A stretch of 64,000 bases of DNA from Hortaea werneckii (taxonomy: Eukaryota; Ascomycota; Dothideomycetes; Mycosphaerellales; Teratosphaeriaceae): NCBI GenBank assembly GCA_037044905.1, contig JBAOKB010000054.1, forward strand, positions 124,001-188,000. The letters run 5' to 3'. The notes beneath the pieces are model-generated. The model saw nothing but the letters and a program-made list of their open reading frames with translations. It did no database searches and was not told the origin of the DNA. This document shows, in pieces, positions 57,604-64,000 of this stretch. Position numbers and translations under genes: made by a program. Within the stretch, counting starts at the first letter, position 1; the number at the start of each line of letters is the position of its first letter.

Positions 57604-58587
57604 GGCCAATGATTCCTTTGAAGACGCGCGCGGGGCAGGAAGAAGTGGATTGCTCAGGGAAGCTCTTTAGGCCCGAACAATTTGTCGAGACCGCTTCTTC
57701 ATGAGGCATTGTGGTTATTGAGAGATCTCCGTAGTGGCCGCTTTCGGCCAGACTTCATAATTAACAAAGAAGACATTGTCTTAGAAGGCCGCACTTTGCC
57801 GGCCATTACTCGAATAGGAATTCGCCTTGCCGTATTGAACCTGTCAACTGTAAGGTGACTAAAGTTTCGAGTCATCATATGCTTTGTGTCGATCCTGTTT
57901 CCTATCCCAATTGGTCTCATCTTCGAATGGAAGTGTGAACGTTCTCTATCAGCGGACGGTATCTGCTGCTTCGCGTTTCTTATCAACGGGTCAAAGTGAC
58001 CATGCTTTGTTTTCAGCACGGCAAGTGACAGATTGAAGTCTCCGAGTGCACATTGTACTGGACTTGTTCGATAGTATGACCCAAGGTGGGGCACCTAAGC
58101 AGGAGAAAGGCGTGAAGACGGTGGAGCTGACGTCCAAAGTTCAAGTTCCAGTGTTCCTGGCCTGTGCTTAGTCATCCTGACTCGGCTTCCTCCAATTGCA
58201 TGCAGTCCCTTCTTGAGACACCCCGTGCATGCCCGTTGCCTATCTTCACTACATAGTATCAATGGGCAATGCTTGAACTAGAGCGCCTTTCGCATGCCAT
58301 ATATGGCAATGTAAGACTAGTCTTTCAGGCGTCCCATCCATGAGTCTTGGTCGCTCGTCCAGTCTCTAGTGACTTCTGCCGTGGAGAAACGCACCAGCTG
58401 GCGGTGGCGGTAGTAGGTACCCACTCGCCTACGATAGCTCGCCTCGCTCGTGTCAAGCATCCTCCGCCTCCGTGAGCCGACAGAATAGAGCGTCGATCTC
58501 CATCCTCTACTCTGACGGCTTCTTAGAACCTCTCCCACATTGTTTGTCTTTTAATACCTCCCATTGAATTGATTGATACGTCAAGAC
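57604..58587. other. Divergent intergenic region
   Basis: About 1 kb lies between paralogue B (minus) and the FAD oxidase (plus). The 131-codon minus ORF at 57699-58094 has no domain and is not supported. No repeats or RNA genes were seen. Confidence 0.45.
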
Positions 58588-60133
58588 ATGGCGACGGTTG
58601 AAACCCAGAAGCGGAAAGTCCAGGATGCTGACATCCACGAGCTTCGCCGTCTACTCGCTGAAACTGATGCTCATGTCAGAGCACCGACCGACGAGGGCTA
58701 CGCTGCTTCCATTGAGCGCTGGTCCAAAGCGGCCGAGAAACCAGCAGGCGTAGCGGTTGCTCCAACCTCGGCGGAAGAGGTGGCGATTGCACTCAGATAT
58801 GCTTCCCAAAACGGCATAGATGTCGCCGTAAAGGGCGGTGGACATTCTACCGCTGGTGCAAGTAGTACTGATGGCGGTTTGCTTATAGACCTCGGTCGCA
58901 TGCGGAAGGTCGACGTAGATACCGAGAAGCAGCGACTTCACGTGCAAGGAGGCTGCCTGTGGGGAGATGTCGACGATGCTGGGTACAAGTACGGTCTTGC
59001 CACAGTAGGCGGCACGGTTGCAGACACTGGTGTTGGCGGTTTGACGCTGGGCGGTGGCTACGGAATGCTCTCAGGGCAGAGAGGGCTCGTCATTGACAAC
59101 ATGGTAAGCGCAACCATCGTCCTTGCCAATGGCGAGATCAAAAAGGCCAGTAAGGAAGAAAACCCCGACCTCTTCTGGTCGTTGCTCGGGGCTGGTCAGA
59201 ACATGGGAGTCACTTGCGAATTCGTTCTACAGGCATACCCGCAAAAGATGTCTTCATGGGTACCCTTGCTTTCCTGCCGACGCCTGAAAACATCTCGAAG
59301 GTCATCAAAGCCGTCAATGATCTTTACACTGTACCTGCAAGCGGTCGCAGCAAGAGTCAAGGTCGAGGCATGGGCTTGCTGGGTCTGGTCAAGCCTCCCG
59401 AGGCGGGTGGCAACACGGTCATTCTCTTCGCTGCAAGTTACGACGGTCCGGAGAAGAAGGCAGACAGCTCTTCCAGCCTCTCGTCGACATTGGTCCCATT
59501 ATGAACACCATGGCCATGGCTCCATATCCGAATGTGAACCGGATGGTCCCAACCGTGCCTGGCATGCGGAGCTCGATGAAGGGCGCAGCGTACGTTTTGC
59601 CCATTCGTGAGGAGTTCTTCATGGACATGTTCGAAAAATATGAGCAAGTTCAATGCGGAATGCGATGATGCCGGTGCGAGTGTCGTCGCTTGGGAGCTAT
59701 ACGACCCTTGCAAGGTTGTGGAGTACGACACTGGATGCTTTGCCAATCGTGGCTTGCACCTCAACGGCCTGATCATGCCGATGTGGTCGAAGGCGGAAAA
59801 CGACCAGCTCTGCAGGCAATGGGCACGAGACATGAGCAACCGCTTCAAGCGCGAGATCGAGGTTCATGGCCTTCCTCCTAGCAAGGGCATTGAAGGTGGG
59901 GCGAGTGTTAGAGGCAACAAAGGTGCTGTGCTTCTATACGGCAACTACGATGTAAGTCAAAGACTGCAGTATCATATGGCAGCGGAACTGACAGCTTCCA
60001 GCAATATGACGAGATTTCAAAGGACATATTCGGCCAACACTATGAACGCCTGCAGGAGATTAAGGCGAAATATGACCCTAGTAACATGTTCAATAAGCTG
60101 TTCCCGATTACACCAGCCACGGCTACCGCATAG
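58588..60133 (+). CDS. FAD-linked oxidase, berberine-bridge-enzyme (BBE) type
   Basis: This is a PCMH-type FAD-binding oxidase. ATG 58588 (MATVETQKRKVQDADIHELR) leads to VAVKGGGHSTAGASSTDGGL, whose His is the usual covalent FAD site. GGCLWGDVDDAGYKYGLATV and GGTVADTGVGGLTLGGGYG follow, then the BBE C-terminus KYDPSNMFNKLFPITP. The second covalent cysteine of bicovalent members is not visible in the VADTGVGG loop. One intron, 59952-60001 (GTAAGT...TCCAG), joins NYD|QYDEISKDIFGQHYERL. Three breaks interrupt the frame: a missing A at 59243-59246 (before DVFMGTLAFLPTP), a missing base near 59464 (before QLFQPLVDIGP) and an extra A at 59634-59638 (before MSKFNAECDDAG). The corrected protein is 498 residues. 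No signal peptide is evident. The substrate is unknown; no biosynthetic neighbours are present. Confidence 0.85.
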
Positions 60134-60863
60134 TCTATTGTATGAAATTGCCGCGGAATCGAACGAAAGCTCATCGGCCGCGCAAGCATTCCAAACCTCT
60201 TTCAAGCTAGACATGTCGCGGACACCTAGAGCAGAGATCAAAACCTCGGTAGGATCTTCGGTCCATTGATGCCATCGTGAAGCAAGGTCTGTCCAAAGTC
60301 GCGAGTGGAAAAAGCCGTCGTTTGAGCTTCAGGAAGTGCGCTTTATCGCGGAAACTCGGCTGTACTAACCTTTTCGCGCAGCAGTAAATATGTCTTCCAC
60401 GGTTGCCAACTCGAAGCGGAGAGGCCGCACTGCTTGCATGGGAATGTCCCATGACAGCGAAGGTCTTGGTCACATCATATCGGAATGAATTGCAATGGAG
60501 TCGTGTGGAGCAAATGTGCAATGGCAAGCTTCTCGCACTGGTGATGCTAAGCCCTGTGGTATGCTGCTGCTGCTGAACCTCAATGTGGACGACCTCCAAG
60601 GTACAAGAAGGTGCCCAACATCTGAAGCATGCTTGGAAACCCCGAAACGTGATTTCTCAAGCCTCTTCGGTTCACACTTTTGCGTTTGGTTGCGGATCCG
60701 GTTGAGATTTTCGGTCCTCCAATTAAGAAGATGTACAAGTTTGCACCCTGAACCGTAAATTCCATCACAGAGACTTGAGCAATCTGGATAGATTCTCGCT
60801 GAAAGAGAGAAGCGCTCTCTCCGACACCGCGAAAAAGGCAGCGGCATCGTCACAGGAGATATA
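60134..60863. other. Convergent 3' intergenic region
   Basis: The sequence between the FAD oxidase stop and the membrane glycoprotein stop holds only overlapping short ORFs without family resemblance. Confidence 0.45.
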
Positions 60864-62054
60864 TCAGCCGTAATTTCTGTAGCTACACAGACACTGGCTT
60901 GTATCTGGCTGCGCGTCTCCAAGGTTCAAGACTTCGTCCCCAAGCTGACCATTAAAAGTCTCATAGCAAATAGGCACGTCTTGTCCCCCAGGGCTGCTCT
61001 GCTGGATCTCCACTGCGTATGGCCACCGAGTGTGTCCGCCTTCCCCATCATTGCCTTCGGCATTACTGGCAGGGAAGCTGCTTCGAGCGTTCAGGTACAG
61101 CGTTCCCACGAACATAGTCGAGTTGAAGTAGCATTGGGTTGCCGCATTGTTTGAGGTGATGGAGGCGGAAGGTATGACGGACTTTTGCATCTGGAAACTA
61201 AACGTAAACCGTGCTGAAGTGCTATTGCCTTCCTCGTTAATGAACGTCAGAGTTTCGTTCGTGAACGTGACGCTGAATGGGTTGTTCGTTGAGCTGATGG
61301 TCAGGTTCGCCGGGATACCCTCGGTAGGGGTTGTGACTGAGGTATGATTGGTTGGGTAAATGGAAGATGTGTTCGAAAGAATCCAGTTGAAGGTGGCCAT
61401 GCTAGAGTCTGCCGTTGTGGGATCCGATGGATCATAAACAGAATATGGGTAGCATCGCCAGGTTGCTGAGTTCGGTGTGCAACTGGTGTTGACGGCGTGT
61501 AGCGCTGTGACCAGACTGTACTCGCCCAACGGAAATTGCAGGGCATCTTCGCCACCCTCAACAAGGTCTGGGAATTGCTCATTGCTTGTTCTGCTGCCGT
61601 CTGGATTCTTCTCGTTATTTTTGATGGTCAGGCCTACCCCCAGCCCGACTGCGAGGCCTATCACAACAAGCGCTGCGATACCAACAACAAGCCCCAGTCT
61701 GACCCAGCCACCTCGCTGCCGCCCTTCTGACCTGTTCCGCCTGAGTGCCGCGAGCTTCTCGCCTTCCACGGGCGCCCGGAGATCCTCATTCGCATCTATC
61801 GGTTCTGGGATCCACTCATACGCGGGCGGGCCTGTTTTCGTGGTATCTTGACTGTGTCTGCCTAGTGTACTTTCATGCTTACTGCTCGGTCCTGCAATGA
61901 GCGGGGCTCTAATCGTTTGACTCGCGCTTGCATTTGGTCCCTCGGTGATAGTAGACAAGCGCTGTGAGGTTGGGAGCGTGATACGCTTTTGCGCTGGCAG
62001 CCGAAGGGAGGAGTTCAAGGTCGGATCGCTCGGTTTGCCAGAAAATATCGGCAT
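60864..62054 (-). CDS. Single-pass membrane glycoprotein of unknown function
   Basis: This is an intact frame of 396 residues. A Ser/Thr-rich, basic N-terminal part of about 115 residues is followed by one strong TM segment (LGLVVGIAALVVIGLAVGLG, about 122-142). The C-terminal half is presumably extracellular. It has several N-glycosylation sequons (NTS, NTSS, NHTS, NLTIS, NETLT, NSTS, NSTM) and about seven cysteines (CTPNSATWRCYPY, CYETFNG and a terminal CLCSYRNYG). No signal peptide precedes the TM, so a type II orientation is likely. Similar proteins occur in dothideomycetes without assigned function. The neighbouring Clr2 gene starts 753 bp away on the other strand. No frame break was seen. 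Confidence 0.75.
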   Translation of the reverse strand: MPIFSGKPSDPTLNSSLRLPAQKRITLPTSQRLSTITEGPNASASQTIRAPLIAGPSSKHESTLGRHSQDTTKTGPPAYEWIPEPIDANEDLRAPVEGEKLAALRRNRSEGRQRGGWVRLGLVVGIAALVVIGLAVGLGVGLTIKNNEKNPDGSRTSNEQFPDLVEGGEDALQFPLGEYSLVTALHAVNTSCTPNSATWRCYPYSVYDPSDPTTADSSMATFNWILSNTSSIYPTNHTSVTTPTEGIPANLTISSTNNPFSVTFTNETLTFINEEGNSTSARFTFSFQMQKSVIPSASITSNNAATQCYFNSTMFVGTLYLNARSSFPASNAEGNDGEGGHTRWPYAVEIQQSSPGGQDVPICYETFNGQLGDEVLNLGDAQPDTSQCLCSYRNYG

Positions 62055-62807
62055 GATCTACTCCAGTATCCAAGCGGCGAGATCCTTGTGAATGGATTCA
62101 AAGAATGGGCTCCCAACAAGTCTATCAGGCGTTGCCTGGGAGGTGACCAGGAATGTTTGCAAGGTGGGCGTAGAACAATGGGTGGACAAGGGGGAAGAGA
62201 AAACGACATGACAAAGGAAATGCGTCTACTACTTACACTGGCGGCAAAGTAGCAGAGATGAAATGGTCGTCACCACCGTTGTGATCTTGCCGTTTGTAGC
62301 GGAAGCCGGAGTGGCGAAGAGGAGTAGGCCAATCTGAGGAGGAGTCAAACGCGATGCCAGCCAATGATGGGGTCCGAAGCACGAGCCATCTCCTCCCGAT
62401 CAAACGCGCCTACTCGCGTCTCTGCCAATTCTAGTCCAACGGTCCATCGTGCTATTTGGTCGACCATTTACGCCCAGCAACAGGTCGAACAAGACAGTAC
62501 AGTACTGTAGACTCCCACCCGGTCTTCCTGTGCGCGTGGCTGAAAATAGTGTACCTCAAGATCTCAAGATCGATGGTCAGGGCGCTGTAGGCACGAGCAA
62601 ACAATGCGCTAGCTAGTGAGCGCATCGGGTAGGCGCATGTGAAACTCCCATTCACTTCACTACCTTGATCTCATACTATCTTGACAGACACTCTGATCAA
62701 AGACTTGGATACTCTACTTTGCGCTACTGCGGAAGGCCATGTTCGCTGCCGCATCGTAACGCTTTCAACTTTGAACCTTGCCCTGCTAACTCTCGGAACC
62801 ACTCACA
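62055..62807. other. Divergent intergenic region
   Basis: This is the shared upstream region of the membrane glycoprotein (minus) and Clr2 (plus). No specific motif can be assigned. Confidence 0.45.
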
Positions 62808-64000
62808 ATGGCGACTCAAATACTTCCAATCAACCCCGGTTCTGATGGCGACGGCCGACGCCGACCGAGGACCGACGACTACATCCGCAACGACGAACAC
62901 TACCTCGACCGCGTCGGCCTGCAGTGGGCTAAAGATCAAGGCCTTCCCACCGGTCCTCAATACCGCTTGGACAAGCTCCCTCATGGCTATGGGGGCTATG
63001 AGAAACCCAGAGCTACTGACCCCAAACATGTGGACCGCTACGTGTACGGTCACCCGGTTGGCGTGTTCCGAAGCGTGAACGAATTCTTTCCGCATTTCAA
63101 ACACCTCATGGACCATGGCAATGCCTACGGCTGTCCGTGTAAATGCTGCACTGGATCCGGACCAAAGAAGGGCCCTAGCGTAAGGTCTGTAGATGATGGC
63201 GGGGTTAGTCAAACGGGGAACTCGGCAAAGATGTCGCCGTACTTCGCTCAGCCTGCTTCTTCTGTTCGAGCGCCGCAATCGATGAGCGCGGTACCGAGAG
63301 GTCGTGATTTACTTGGTATGTCAGAGAGCCGCAGCCCGCAACCACGGCCGCGAAAGAAGCAGGTCGACGAAGAAGGGACTCCTGATGTGTATCGCACACT
63401 CATCGACAGACTCAAGACCATAGGCCCAGACGAGAAGGTTGACGAATTGATCATCGAGAGCATGTCCTCCAGATTGGCGCGTGGATCATGTCAGACTATC
63501 AAAAGAACTGAAAGAATGGCGTGCTTTACCGGCTTACATCCCTCGAAAGGGAGAACTTGTCCTCTTCGCACGCCACCTTGTCGACTACGAGACACTTGTG
63601 TGGGACTCGGCGGCGCAGACCTTCCGTGCCTACGACACTGCGACGCAAATATGGGGCGAAATACCTGGGTGGGAAGTTGGCGTCGTGACTCAGATGCCCC
63701 TCGAGCCTGTTGGCGACGAAGATCTGACAAAAATGCCTTCCACTAAAGAACAGAACGTCACCTTGTCAGGCTTCAGGGTCGAGCCATTACCACAGGTCGA
63801 TAGCAAGACCAAGTCATTAACAAGGCAACACAAGTACTTGCCCCTTCACGCTCTGCGACCGTTATGCTTTTGGCAGGGTGTCTGCGAAGTATAAGCGAGC
63901 AGGATTGGCATCCGACTGTGCGTCATGCGCTTGCTGTCAGCAATACCATGGTCACAATCAGCAAGTATCATTTTAAGGGCCAATGGCCGGAAGCCACCAT
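62808..64000 (+). CDS. Clr2-like transcriptional silencing protein, 3' end outside window
   Basis: ATG 62808 (MATQILPINPGSDGDGRRRP) opens a Clr2 N-terminal-type domain: W(A)KDQGLPTGPQYRLDKLPHGYGGY, then VGVFRSVNEFFPHFKHLM and the Cys cluster CPCKCC. A linker leads to the Clr2 core (VDELIIESMS...DWRVDHVRLSKEL, LPAYIPRKGELVLFARHL). It continues as WHPTVRHALAVSNTMVTISK and KYHFKGQWPEATI at the right edge. In fission yeast Clr2 is part of the SHREC histone-deacetylase complex acting in heterochromatin silencing. Two breaks interrupt the frame: an extra base at 63465-63471 (before DWRVDHVRL) and a missing G at 63876-63878 (CAGGGTG). The uncorrected frames stop at 63746 and 63894. The gene continues beyond 64000. 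Confidence 0.82.

Noticed and set aside
57699..58094. 131-codon minus-strand ORF upstream of kinase paralogue B
   Set aside because: Composition is not convincing and no conserved motif is present; probably chance.
53514..62054. Secondary-metabolite gene cluster around the FAD oxidase
   Set aside because: Neighbours are kinase-like proteins, a membrane glycoprotein and Clr2; no PKS, NRPS, terpene synthase or P450 is present.

Overview
The window reads as nuclear DNA of a filamentous ascomycete, most likely a dothideomycete. Genes lie on both strands and are interrupted by short GT-AG introns (mostly 48-90 bp) with CTAAC/CTGAC-like branch sites. The gene set is typical of Pezizomycotina: a LOV-RGS photoreceptor, 2EXR/F-box-like proteins, DHA1, ACS and MCT-type transporters, a Clr2 silencing factor and a fungal Unc13 homologue. 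No prokaryotic or viral segment, rRNA, tRNA or CRISPR array was seen. The class-level placement is inference.

Layout, left to right. 0-6 kb: a sulfotransferase-like gene cut by the left edge, a DHA1 MFS transporter, a short-chain dehydrogenase, and the protein-histidine methyltransferase HPM1. 6-10 kb: a gene-free repeat block, with a 16-bp tandem repeat followed by about a dozen degenerate 170-200 bp units that carry inverted arms. 10.4-17.3 kb: an ACS-family MFS transporter and a large FN3/coiled-coil membrane protein. 18.4-24.2 kb: a secreted, Ser/Thr-rich, PAN-like-domain glycoprotein gene with about 15 introns and a tandemly duplicated exon-intron cassette. 24-31 kb: two gene-free stretches of about 3 kb around a short coiled-coil (SCOC/Slo1-type) gene. 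31-45.5 kb: an MCT-type transporter, an Unc13/Ync13-type C2-MUN protein, an Ino4-like bHLH factor, a LOV-RGS protein, TFIIH subunit Tfb1 and a small hypothetical gene. 46-53 kb: a tandem pair of 2EXR-type genes, Cdc20 and a Kelch-BTB protein. 53-64 kb: two tandem kinase-like paralogues, a BBE-type FAD oxidase, a single-pass membrane glycoprotein, and Clr2 running off the right edge.

The most important technical point for the reader is that more than 20 single-base reading-frame breaks are spread over most genes, including essential ones (TFB1, CDC20). Many lie at homopolymer runs. Allowing one base each way restores family-like sequence and a length divisible by three. This looks like uncorrected indel error in the assembly rather than mass pseudogenisation. 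Frame breaks are therefore noted in each entry, and pseudogene calls are avoided except where extra evidence exists. The genes do not form an obvious biosynthetic cluster: no PKS, NRPS or terpene synthase was seen. Coordinates of multi-exon genes are given as the full span from start to stop.
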